The notes under the pieces were generated by a model. The model did no database searches. It worked only from the letters and a program-made list of their open reading frames with translations, and was not told the DNA's origin. A program made the translations under genes and the position numbers. A stretch of 64,000 nucleotides of DNA from an uncultured Lachnospiraceae bacterium (GTDB lineage: Bacteria > Bacillota > Clostridia > Lachnospirales > Lachnospiraceae), in contig CAKRWT010000001.1 in assembly GCA_934418125.1 (NCBI GenBank), forward strand, positions 62,001-126,000. Direction: 5' to 3'. Positions 53,125-61,093 of the stretch are shown piece after piece (the first letter of the stretch is position 1; each line of letters starts with the position of its first letter).

Positions 53125-53163
53125 CCTCATTTCTGTGCACGCTCTTTGCGCATCTGGGTTTGT
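53125..53163 (-). repeat. Short repeated leader-like element, copy 2 (encodes MRKERAQK)
   Basis: This is the partner of 46186-46225. On the minus strand it reads ATGCGCAAAGAGCGTGCACA and on to a TGA at 53129-53127, then the GAGG ribosome-binding site of the polymerase gene. The octapeptide is the same as in copy 1 although two codons differ (GAG/GAA, GCA/GCG). Confidence 0.6.
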
Positions 53164-53174
53164 TTCTTATTCAT
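53127..53174 (-). CDS. Possible 15-codon ORF or gene-end remnant before the polymerase gene
   Basis: ATG at 53174 with AGGAAAG six bases upstream, reading MNKKQTQMRKERAQK and a TGA that overlaps the ATG at 53130. The peptide is very basic. Its last eight residues recur at 46214-46188. It could be a short leader peptide coupling translation to the polymerase gene, or the surviving end of a larger gene lost by recombination. The gap of 93 bases between 53119 and 53211 holds nothing else that I can see. Confidence 0.3.
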   Translation of the reverse strand: MNKKQTQMRKERAQK

Positions 53175-53211
53175 TTGCTTTCCTAATACATTATTTCCTT
53201 GTTTGCGCTGT

Positions 53212-54246
53212 TTATTGGAAAGCGGCAAATACCTGTAATCCCGGTCCCAATGCCCAAGGGTATGCCCCATACCGCTGCGGATACTGGGCAAAGCCTTCAC
53301 ACTCTCCGGAGCAGTCATAGAGATTGCCGTTCCGGATGGATTTCTCCAATGCCTGCCGGCACTTCTCCAATGCCTGCTGATAACCGCTTTCCGGTAACAG
53401 TCCTTTTTGGATTCCCTGCTGTAAGGCAAATCCAATCATGGCAGTCGCCGAGGTATCTACCGGTCCCTCGGTTGCCTGTAACTGCCAGGTAAAATATCCA
53501 CTCTCCTGCTGATAGGACAGCACACTGTCCACCAGTGCCTGATACGCTTTTTTCAAAGAGCCGTCTGCACCTTCCGCATGCTCCAGACAGCCAGCCATAC
53601 CGCGAAGCAGCCAGCCTACCGCCCTGCCCCAGCCGATAATACCATATTTCATACCATTTTCTGCATCATAGCCATGGTAGGGCAGACCGGTTCTGCCGTC
53701 CATGCCATAAGCAAGGTAATTTTCTATCTGTCGGATGGCAAGCTCCCGATACGCCTGCTGCCCGAACCGGCTGCCATACTGATATAAGAAAGGACATGCC
53801 AGTCCGATGCCATCTACAAACACATAGCCATTCTTCTGGTTGGCACGGTAGGGGAAGCTTCCGTTCCGGTCTGTAGGATACTCTTTTCCATACCCGGCAA
53901 GCCTGTGCAATGCCTTTTCATACTGTTCCTTTTTCGCTCCCTCACCAGTTTCCTCCCAGAGAGCCAACAATGTCTCCCCTGCCAGCAAATCATCCAGGAA
54001 TACAATGGGCAGCTTTTTCTCTATCCATCTGTCATAATAGGCAGTTACTGCCTTGCGCTCGCCGCAGTCCCATAAGCCTGCTGCCAGCAATCCGGTGGGC
54101 CAGAAAATTACATCCTCCGGGGTTACTTCCCTGCGCAGCAGATATTTCTTGATGCCTCGTTTTAAGCGGGTTTTCCCATCCCAGATGTCATAAGTCATGA
54201 GCTGGCTTTTCGCTGTCTCGATTAACAAGGTTTTCTCTGTATCCAT
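53212..54246 (-). CDS. Glycoside hydrolase family 88/105-like protein
   Basis: 344 residues, an (alpha/alpha)6-barrel protein of the unsaturated glucuronyl/rhamnogalacturonyl hydrolase group. FLDDLLAGETL near 83-93, YVFVDGIGLACPFLYQYG near 141-158 (Asp145 is the candidate catalytic residue) and GIIGWGRAVGWLLRGM near 205-220 are the conserved blocks. TEGPVDTSATAMIGFAL near 270-286 and FAQYPQRYGAYPWALGPGLQV at the end complete the barrel. No signal peptide is seen, so it would act in the cytoplasm. Such enzymes normally cleave products of polysaccharide lyases, and a place inside a biosynthesis locus is unusual. It may edit or release faulty lipid-linked products. AGGAGC gives the ribosome-binding site. 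Confidence 0.83.
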   Translation of the reverse strand: MDTEKTLLIETAKSQLMTYDIWDGKTRLKRGIKKYLLRREVTPEDVIFWPTGLLAAGLWDCGERKAVTAYYDRWIEKKLPIVFLDDLLAGETLLALWEETGEGAKKEQYEKALHRLAGYGKEYPTDRNGSFPYRANQKNGYVFVDGIGLACPFLYQYGSRFGQQAYRELAIRQIENYLAYGMDGRTGLPYHGYDAENGMKYGIIGWGRAVGWLLRGMAGCLEHAEGADGSLKKAYQALVDSVLSYQQESGYFTWQLQATEGPVDTSATAMIGFALQQGIQKGLLPESGYQQALEKCRQALEKSIRNGNLYDCSGECEGFAQYPQRYGAYPWALGPGLQVFAAFQ

Positions 54247-54255
54247 AACAAGCTC

Positions 54256-55791
54256 CTATTTTTTCTGTAAAAACGGCAGTTTTCGTGCCAGCACTTCCCA
54301 AAGGTAGGTAAATTCTGCTGTTTTGTGAAAGATAATAAGAAACAGCACATTGTAGACTATCGTAATAACTACTGCCATCGCTAAGAATGACACAATTGTC
54401 ACTTCTGTCAGCAGAACCCTTCCTATGGGCAGCAAAAGTACCGTAATCCCCAGAATAACTACTATATATTTCACAGAATCCACAAAGTAAGGCAGTGTCC
54501 TTTTTCCGAAGCAATCGTGATAAATGATATACGGCTGGATTAGATTTGCCAGCACTCCGGACACCACCGTTCCCACATAAATACCCGGCAGCCCAATTAC
54601 CTGCACCAGCCCGATGGACAGCACCAGGTTTACACCTCCCTGTATCAGTGCCAGATAACGGTCCCGTTCAAAAACACCCGCTGCCGTCTTAAAATTTACC
54701 AGTACCACTCTGCCACCCTTGAAATAAAAATCAATCAGAATCAGGGTCACGATACTCTGTCCAATCACCCACTCCTCATTTAACCAGATATTGGCAATCA
54801 GAGGGGTTAACAGATACCAGAACCCTACTGTGGCAAAGCCATACAGCCAACAGGCAAAAAAGCGGTACACCTTAAATACTTCATACTGTTTTTCCTTCGA
54901 TTCTGTGGCAACCAGATTACCAAAGCCGGACAGCACCGAGTTGAAAATAATATTTACAAAATTGGCAACATAGGTAATTACATAATTGTAATTATCTACG
55001 ATACCATTCACGCCTACGTCAATAAAGGAAGAAATGATGATACTGTCTGTCTGTAATCTTGCCACATCCCCAATCTTATGGCACATCAACGCCTTTGTCT
55101 TGGTAACGATAACAGCCGTTTCTTCCTTTTCCAGCTTCTGTACTTTCTTTTCACACAGATACGGATACAGCCGGTTTAAGTATCTGCTGACAAATATCTT
55201 CTGCAACAGTTCTACGGCTGCCTGTGCCAGCAGATAAATCAGGAAATTCCTGGTCACTAACAGTACCACAATCTGTACCACAACCGTGACAATCTTCGTA
55301 ATGGTAGTAATGTTCGTCTGGATATAATTGCGCTGCTCTGCATTTACCAGACTGTACTTATATGCCACAAAATAGGTACTTACCGTGTTAAACAGGAAAA
55401 TAAGATAATAAACGGTCAGCTCCTGAATCGTATTGTCGCCCGGATTCTTAACCAGATATTTCAAAAATGGGGTCAATGCCAGTCCGATTATCGTAATAAC
55501 CGCCGCAATTACCCGGTATGCCTTCTTATAGAACAGCATATAGGATTTTATTTTCTCATAATCCTTATTGGCAACCGGCTTATACAAGCTGTAGTTTAAC
55601 GCAGAACCAATCCCCAGCTCTGCCATGGACAGCATGCTCAAAATACCAGAAAAAAGGCTGTTTACACCGGTTAACGTCTGTCCCAGTACGAGGATAAAAA
55701 TCGTCCTTTGCAGGAAATTCATAAAAAGGATTACGAAATTACTCACATAGCCAAATATAATATTCTTTTTTGCCTGTTGAATACGTCCCAT
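54256..55791 (-). CDS. Wzx-type polysaccharide flippase (MOP superfamily)
   Basis: 511 residues with twelve or more hydrophobic helices. MGRIQQAKKNIIFGYVSNFV is the usual start of Wzx/RfbX-like proteins in Clostridia, and LSMLSMAELGIGSALNYSLYKPVA near 50-73 and VNAEQRNYIQTNITTITKIV near 146-165 are typical MOP blocks. It would flip undecaprenyl-diphosphate-linked repeat units for a Wzy polymerase, of which two candidates exist (51526, 62568). GGAGAACC lies before the ATG. Presence of four ABC flippases in the same window makes it notable. The substrate is unknown. Confidence 0.9.
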   Translation of the reverse strand: MGRIQQAKKNIIFGYVSNFVILFMNFLQRTIFILVLGQTLTGVNSLFSGILSMLSMAELGIGSALNYSLYKPVANKDYEKIKSYMLFYKKAYRVIAAVITIIGLALTPFLKYLVKNPGDNTIQELTVYYLIFLFNTVSTYFVAYKYSLVNAEQRNYIQTNITTITKIVTVVVQIVVLLVTRNFLIYLLAQAAVELLQKIFVSRYLNRLYPYLCEKKVQKLEKEETAVIVTKTKALMCHKIGDVARLQTDSIIISSFIDVGVNGIVDNYNYVITYVANFVNIIFNSVLSGFGNLVATESKEKQYEVFKVYRFFACWLYGFATVGFWYLLTPLIANIWLNEEWVIGQSIVTLILIDFYFKGGRVVLVNFKTAAGVFERDRYLALIQGGVNLVLSIGLVQVIGLPGIYVGTVVSGVLANLIQPYIIYHDCFGKRTLPYFVDSVKYIVVILGITVLLLPIGRVLLTEVTIVSFLAMAVVITIVYNVLFLIIFHKTAEFTYLWEVLARKLPFLQKK

Positions 55792-55845
55792 AATGGTTCT
55801 CCACTCCGCAGCAGCCCGACCTTCCGGGCATTCCCGAAAGAAGCC

Positions 55846-57045
55846 CTACTTCGTCAGCTCCTGCCATAACCGGCGCAGCTCTTCTCCTGCCTGTGCAGAC
55901 TGCGCACAGTATTCCGGCATAATCTGTTCCAATCTTTCCCGGATTGCCTCCTGCTGTCCCATCAGCCAGTCATAGGCTGCCAGCAGTTCTCCCGGTTGGC
56001 TGAGGCTCTGCACCGGTAACACATAATTTTCTTCGGTTCCAAACAAATCCCTCGCAATTCCTCTTGCTTTCACAGAATATCCCACCACCAGGGTAGGGAC
56101 ACAACTGGAATAGGCTGCTATGGTTGCATGGGTTCTGGCTCCGATAAAAGCCTTACACTTGGAAATCATATATTTTAACTTTCCGGCAGACATATCCGGG
56201 AACAGCATCACCCTGTCGTTCTCCTGATAATCCTCATACAGTTCTGCCAGGGTCAGTCTGTCATCATTATAATTCCACATCACATGGGGAATCAGGGCTA
56301 TGGCATAATCTGTGTTTTCCAGAATATGCTGCATCAGCTCCTTATAATTCTGTAAGGTAATCCCTGTTACCTTTTCATTCCGCACAATCATAGGGCTGAT
56401 GTTGATTCCGATTGTTTTCCCCGGCAGAAAGTTCTCCGGCAGCTCCCAGCTTTCCGGCTGCAGGGAAAATGCCGGATCAGGATACTGCCGTACATTTTCG
56501 GTAACGCCTGCTTCCCGCAGTGCCTGGGTGGTAATGGATTCTCGCGGTGTAATCAGTGCATACCGCTTCATATCCGCTACGACCTCCGGCTCCTTTAACA
56601 GCTCCGGCTCCAGAGAACAGCCCCACAGAACCGTCCTGGCTCCTGCCCGGTTAAAGGTACTGTTGGCGACAATCGCCTCTTTCCTGGACAGTTCATAGCA
56701 ATACATATCACCGCCGGTAGAAACATATAAAGGGGAAAGATTTTTCCCTAAAACCGCCCGGAAACGGTATCTCATAAAAGATTCCGGGTCATGGAAAATC
56801 TTGCGCCAGGCATAATACCAAACATGGGCAAAAAAATGCTCGGCAATCTTTTTCTCCTGCAATATCTCACACAAAGGCTCCAACGAATAGGTTCTGTCCT
56901 CTTTCTCGCTGTTGGTTACCAGAAGCTTTGGCAGTTCCGGTATCATGTGGCAGGTGCTGTTGATAATGGCCTCACAGCCATGGTTGCCACTCCCCCCATG
57001 CAGATACATTACTACTTTATCATTCTCAAATTTTGACATCCTCAT
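55846..57045 (-). CDS. Polysaccharide pyruvyl transferase family protein
   Basis: 399 residues. YLHGGSGNHGCEAII near 14-28 is the G-G-x-G-N-x-G element, NRAGARTVLWGCSLEP near 131-146 and YPDPAFSLQPESWEL near 191-205 follow, and CKAFIGARTHATIAAYSSCVPTLVVGYSVKARGIARDLFG near 287-326 is the donor-site block of PF04230. It should transfer pyruvate from PEP to a sugar of the repeat unit, or play a related role in the family. ATGs at 57045 and 57039 share the AAGGAG site; the start is uncertain by two codons. It is the second member of the family in the window and only distantly like the first (16307). Confidence 0.87.
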   Translation of the reverse strand: MRMSKFENDKVVMYLHGGSGNHGCEAIINSTCHMIPELPKLLVTNSEKEDRTYSLEPLCEILQEKKIAEHFFAHVWYYAWRKIFHDPESFMRYRFRAVLGKNLSPLYVSTGGDMYCYELSRKEAIVANSTFNRAGARTVLWGCSLEPELLKEPEVVADMKRYALITPRESITTQALREAGVTENVRQYPDPAFSLQPESWELPENFLPGKTIGINISPMIVRNEKVTGITLQNYKELMQHILENTDYAIALIPHVMWNYNDDRLTLAELYEDYQENDRVMLFPDMSAGKLKYMISKCKAFIGARTHATIAAYSSCVPTLVVGYSVKARGIARDLFGTEENYVLPVQSLSQPGELLAAYDWLMGQQEAIRERLEQIMPEYCAQSAQAGEELRRLWQELTK

Positions 57046-57055
57046 CCGTCTCCTT

Positions 57056-57976
57056 TTACAGGATTTCTCCCTGTGGGGTAATCAAAGTCCACCCCTTCCA
57101 GAGTTCTTTCATTTCCTCCGGGATACATACCTGCGTGTTTTTGTGAATCGAAGGACGTATCCGAATCTTAGCGGGATTTTCATTTAATCTCGCCCCCCAG
57201 AAGCTGAACGTGCTGTTGGCACAGATATTGTGGGTACACTGACTCATCAACTGCATATCATAGAAGCTGTCTGTCCCATGGTTCCAGTCCACCACATGGT
57301 ATTCCTCCCCCGGATACTGCGCCCGGACATAAGCCGGATCATCCGAAAACAGATAGAAAACCGCCCCCGGAAAACGCTCTTTCATATAGGTAATTGCCGT
57401 ATTGTAATAGGCATCGGTACAGATACCGCCAAACAAATCCCGGTTGGCACTGTCCAGATAATCCCCCCGTCTGATATGCACACTGACAGAAACCTGTGCG
57501 GGTTTCTGTAATTCTTCCATAAGCCGGCGGTTTTCCTCCCGGCTGCTGACCGGAAACCGTAACTGCTTCCGGATATCCTCCATCACATCTGCATAATATT
57601 TATCACAAGCCCAGTAGCCTACCAGATATTTCTGCTCCATCTGGAATATCTCCGGGTGGTACATGCCACTTTCTGTGAAAACCGGATTGCTGTCAGGCTT
57701 TACCTTACGGCGAAGCTTTGTCGCAAACCCTTCCGGTTCTTCATACAGCCTTCCAAGAACCGCCCTGATTTCCTCCGGTGCAGCCGTCTGCATTTCCAGA
57801 TTTTCAAATAATTCTAATTCCAAATCCCGCCTTGCCAGCACACTGTCCTGTACCTGTGCATTGGTAAACCAGGAAATATCCAGACGAACCTCTTTTCCCA
57901 TGGCAAGGAATTTACGATACAGCGCGTACTGCTGTAGCTGGTTGCCAAGTCCGCCCATCACTCTGATAATATCCAT
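57056..57976 (-). CDS. Alpha-1,2-fucosyltransferase, family GT11
   Basis: 306 residues. GGLGNQLQQYA (8-18), YLVGYWACDKYYADV near 117-131, HIRRGDY (167-173) and CANSTFSFWGARLN near 264-277 are the GT11 blocks. Compared with the other copy (18423) it reads QLQQYA instead of QLFQYA and FWGARL instead of WWGAWL, is longer by 23 residues and GC-richer. So the two are old paralogues or separate arrivals. It uses GDP-fucose and makes alpha-1,2-linked fucose, usually on galactose. No GT6 gene is next to it. AAAGGG lies before the ATG. Confidence 0.92.
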   Translation of the reverse strand: MDIIRVMGGLGNQLQQYALYRKFLAMGKEVRLDISWFTNAQVQDSVLARRDLELELFENLEMQTAAPEEIRAVLGRLYEEPEGFATKLRRKVKPDSNPVFTESGMYHPEIFQMEQKYLVGYWACDKYYADVMEDIRKQLRFPVSSREENRRLMEELQKPAQVSVSVHIRRGDYLDSANRDLFGGICTDAYYNTAITYMKERFPGAVFYLFSDDPAYVRAQYPGEEYHVVDWNHGTDSFYDMQLMSQCTHNICANSTFSFWGARLNENPAKIRIRPSIHKNTQVCIPEEMKELWKGWTLITPQGEIL

Positions 57977-57998
57977 CTGTCTTTCCCTTTAAAGCTAT

Positions 57999-59009
57999 TT
58001 ATTTTCTGTCATAGAGCCGCATAATCAGCCGCAATGCCATAATCAATCCCTTAGACGGGTAAACCATGCCCATATAGAGCAGCGTATTTGCCCGCTCATG
58101 CACTACAATCGGTGTTTGCTCGATTTTCTTGCGTGTCTCCGGCTGCGTAAAAATCTGCCCGATTCTCTTCCGGTAATCCTTTGCCGGACTGCGCAGTTCA
58201 TTCTTCATCACATAAAGCATCATATAACAGTATTCCCTCTTAACTGCCTCAAGCTGTTCCGGAGCCTTATCCTTTGCGGCTTCGGTCAGGGAGGCAATCA
58301 GCCGGTTCACGCTGTCTTCCATCTTCTCATCATAACGATGGATAATGGAACCGCTCACATACCGGTAATGATAAAAGTACGCATCCTCCATAATAACGAC
58401 CCGGCTACTGTTTAATAATACCGGATACATCAGATGTAAATCGTCACTGAAGCGAATGGCATAATCATAATATTTCTCATTACCCTCGAACAGGGAACGC
58501 TCTATTAACTTCATACAGCGCGACATGGGAATCGCCCTGGTTTCCTGTCCGATGAGCCTTCCCTTGATTTCCTTTTGCAGCTTCTCCCCGGTATAGGTTC
58601 CCGGTGCTGCACCGGAAGCGATTTTCTCTGTCTTTTTCTGTTTTTCCAGTAAATGGTTACAGCAGACAATCTCACCCTTTTTCTGTTGCAGTCTGGCTGT
58701 CATGCTGCTGATGGTCTTAGCATCGATATAATCGTCACTGTCCACAAACATGAAGTAGGCGCCCTGTGCCTCCTGCATTCCTCTCACGCAGGCTGCCGTA
58801 GGACCGCCATTCGCCTGATGAATAACCTTTACATTCTCCTTCGATGCATAATGGTCACAGATGGCACCGCTGCCGTCTGTGGATGCATCATCTACGAGAA
58901 TCAGTTCTATCTGCCGGTAGTCCTGGCCCAGAATACTGTCGATGCACTCTTTTAAGTATTTTTCTTTATTATAGACCGGTACAATAACGCTGACCTTTAT
59001 ATTTTTCAT
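57999..59009 (-). CDS. Glycosyltransferase family 2
   Basis: 336 residues. IKVSVIVPVYNKEKYLKECIDSIL, LILVDDASTDGSGAICDHY near 35-53, and YFMFVDSDDYIDAKTI near 86-101 (DSDD metal site) form a classic GT2 N-terminal domain. RFSDDLHLMYPVL near 183-195 is the second acidic block. The C-terminal 60 residues are basic with a hydrophobic end. It has an ATGA overlap with the GT2 gene upstream. The pair 57999 and 59006 share the same pattern and look like a duplicated gene that diverged. Specificity unknown. Confidence 0.87.
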   Translation of the reverse strand: MKNIKVSVIVPVYNKEKYLKECIDSILGQDYRQIELILVDDASTDGSGAICDHYASKENVKVIHQANGGPTAACVRGMQEAQGAYFMFVDSDDYIDAKTISSMTARLQQKKGEIVCCNHLLEKQKKTEKIASGAAPGTYTGEKLQKEIKGRLIGQETRAIPMSRCMKLIERSLFEGNEKYYDYAIRFSDDLHLMYPVLLNSSRVVIMEDAYFYHYRYVSGSIIHRYDEKMEDSVNRLIASLTEAAKDKAPEQLEAVKREYCYMMLYVMKNELRSPAKDYRKRIGQIFTQPETRKKIEQTPIVVHERANTLLYMGMVYPSKGLIMALRLIMRLYDRK

Positions 59010-60031
59010 CTTCTATGCCACCTGTTTTTCATTCGTTGCAGGAATCCATACACCCTGACATACCCACCGGGACAGGCTGAAAACAGAGCGGTCTTCATGC
59101 GGTATCCCTCCGGCAGATACTGTCTGACTGTCCGGGTGCTTTCCTGGTTCTGCTTTTGCAGTTTCTCTTTACATGCTGTCAGATAACTCTGATTTTCCTT
59201 TCGCCCTGCTGATGGTAATAGAGCAAGCTTTCCAATGGTCAGCAGGATAGCTACCATCAGCTTTGCCTCCACCTGGGGCAGTAATTCCGGCTGGCTTTGC
59301 CGGATATCCTCTTTTGCCAGCTCCCAACAGCGGATTTGGTCCATATAAGCCGGGGAAAAGGGTCTTTGCATGGCTCCATTCTGATTCTGGTAATAAAGAT
59401 AACCAGGATAGGTAATCTCCACTGCCTTGTGTATCCAGGGCACCAAATCCATGAGAAACAGCATGTCTTCCCCAATCGTCAGATTCTCCCGGAACCGGAT
59501 GTCCCCTACAAAGGATTTCCGGTACAGCTTACTCCAGCACCTGCAATTATTTTTCCCAAGAATACTCTCTGCCAGATATTCCCTGCCATCATATTCTCTC
59601 TTTTCCCAGGAACAGCCCGCTTGTCCGGCATCTTCCGCAAGAAGCTCCTCTTCCCGATGGAAGCTTTGAAAACGGCAGCCCGCCATATCTCCGGCAGTTT
59701 CCTGTATAACCTCATACAGAATCCGAAGCGTGTCTGCTTTCAATCTGTCATCCGCATCCACAAACATCAGGTATTCCCCCTGTGCCTGTTCTATGGCAAG
59801 GTTCCTGGCTTTGGAAACCCCTACGTCTTCCAGAGTGGTAACCCGCACGTTGCCGTAACGGCTCTGCAGCTTCTCACAGACAGCCCCGGTATTATCCGTG
59901 GAACCATCGTTCATGATAAGCACTTCCAGATTGCCATACGTCTGTGCTTCGATGCTCTCTATACACTTTTCCAGATACGCCTGTCCATTGTGAACCGGCA
60001 CTATCACACTGATTTGTTCGTCTTTGTTCAT
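59006..60031 (-). CDS. Glycosyltransferase family 2
   Basis: 341 residues from the ATG at 60031, whose ATGA overlaps the stop of the GT4 gene upstream. The 36 residues of the longer frame lie inside that gene and have no family likeness. ISVIVPVHNGQAYLEKCIESI, LIMNDGSTDNTGAVCEKL near 37-54 and YLMFVDADDRLKADTL near 86-101 (DADD) are the GT2 motifs. NLTIGEDMLFLMDLVPW near 187-203 is the acidic second-half block. A basic C-terminus follows. It resembles the next gene (57999) in domain layout. Sugar unknown. Confidence 0.86.
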   Translation of the reverse strand: MNKDEQISVIVPVHNGQAYLEKCIESIEAQTYGNLEVLIMNDGSTDNTGAVCEKLQSRYGNVRVTTLEDVGVSKARNLAIEQAQGEYLMFVDADDRLKADTLRILYEVIQETAGDMAGCRFQSFHREEELLAEDAGQAGCSWEKREYDGREYLAESILGKNNCRCWSKLYRKSFVGDIRFRENLTIGEDMLFLMDLVPWIHKAVEITYPGYLYYQNQNGAMQRPFSPAYMDQIRCWELAKEDIRQSQPELLPQVEAKLMVAILLTIGKLALLPSAGRKENQSYLTACKEKLQKQNQESTRTVRQYLPEGYRMKTALFSACPGGYVRVYGFLQRMKNRWHRR

Positions 60032-61077
60032 GAAACGCCTGTAATCTCCCGATAGATACCAAGCAGCTTTTCCATATTCTGTTCCATGGAAAAGTCCTGT
60101 ATCGCCTTGGCTCTCGCCTTTTCTCCCAATTCTCTGCAAAGGGCTTTGTCTCCGAGTATCCGAAGCAGCCCCCTCTGCAGGGCATCCACATCTTTTGGAC
60201 GTACCAGAATACCCGTCTCGCCGTCCTTTATCATCTGTGGAATCCCGCCGGTATCCGAGGCAACGATTCCACAGCGGTATGCCATAGCTTCCAGTATCGC
60301 CACCGACTGCCCTTCAAAGTAAGAGGGCAGCACCAGCACCTGACATTCCGAAAGCCAGCGGCTCTTCTCTTCCTCGCCAAGCCAGCCAAGCCATGTTACA
60401 TGTTCCCTGTCCTGTTCTGCCTGCTTCTGTAACCCGCTGTCTTCCCAGATACCGCCCAGATACAGATGGAAGTCGGGAATTTTCTCCACGATTCCCGGTA
60501 CACAGGCAAGCAGCTCGCCAATTCCTTTTTCCTTACAGAGTCTTCCCAGAAAAAGAACCTTGTTTCCACTTTCCTCTTTCTCTTGTACTGCCGGAATCTG
60601 AATGGCATCCGGCAATACCGTTATACGGTCTTTGTCAATTATCGTTCCAAAAAATTCCTTCCAGAAGGGTGCCAGCACCAGAAACGCATCGCCCATGCCA
60701 AACACCTTACGGATTCCGGCGCGCTGCCTGTCATTTCGCTCTTTCTCATAAAAGGTCTGAAAATCACCGCCATGCTGGTGGATTACAATCTTTTTGGAAA
60801 AGAGGTGTGCCGTCCGGATGAAAAAGGACTTTCGCACATAACTGGCATCCGATGCCACATTTACATGGACAATGGCAGCCCCCGGCAGGGCGAACAGGAA
60901 ACGGACATAGGCAAGGGCTGCCTGCATCAGCTTGCGCAGCTTGCTGCCCTCCACCATGGTTCCGATATACTGCAAATCTACCTTTTTATCCAGTCCGGCT
61001 TTGTAGTAATTATTTACCACGCCCGAAATGCCGCCATGGACACTTCTGTCCGGTCCAATCATCAATACTTTTAACAT
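60028..61077 (-). CDS. Glycosyltransferase family 4 (GT-B), likely early in repeat-unit assembly
   Basis: 349 residues. LKVLMIGPDRSVHGGISGVVNNYYKAGL opens the acceptor domain with the G-G-I-S loop. ADASYVRKSFFIRTA-like text near 78-90 and IHQHGGDFQTFY near 99-110 are typical of GT4 enzymes that act right after the initiating transferase. The donor half has KVLFLGRLCKEKGIGELLACV near 173-193, VTWLGWLGEEEK and CQVLVLPSYFEGQSVAILEAMAYRCGIVASDTGGIPQMI near 248-285. The gene stands 16 bases after the initiating-transferase gene in transcription order, which fits addition of the second sugar. Start ambiguous between 61077 and 61062. Confidence 0.88.
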   Translation of the reverse strand: MLKVLMIGPDRSVHGGISGVVNNYYKAGLDKKVDLQYIGTMVEGSKLRKLMQAALAYVRFLFALPGAAIVHVNVASDASYVRKSFFIRTAHLFSKKIVIHQHGGDFQTFYEKERNDRQRAGIRKVFGMGDAFLVLAPFWKEFFGTIIDKDRITVLPDAIQIPAVQEKEESGNKVLFLGRLCKEKGIGELLACVPGIVEKIPDFHLYLGGIWEDSGLQKQAEQDREHVTWLGWLGEEEKSRWLSECQVLVLPSYFEGQSVAILEAMAYRCGIVASDTGGIPQMIKDGETGILVRPKDVDALQRGLLRILGDKALCRELGEKARAKAIQDFSMEQNMEKLLGIYREITGVS

Positions 61078-61093
61078 GCTTCTACCTGATTCT

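Noticed and set aside
59006..60139. 36-codon N-terminal extension of the GT2 gene
   Set aside because: It lies within the upstream GT4 gene in another frame. The ATG at 60031 forms an ATGA junction and begins with the normal GT2 strand.
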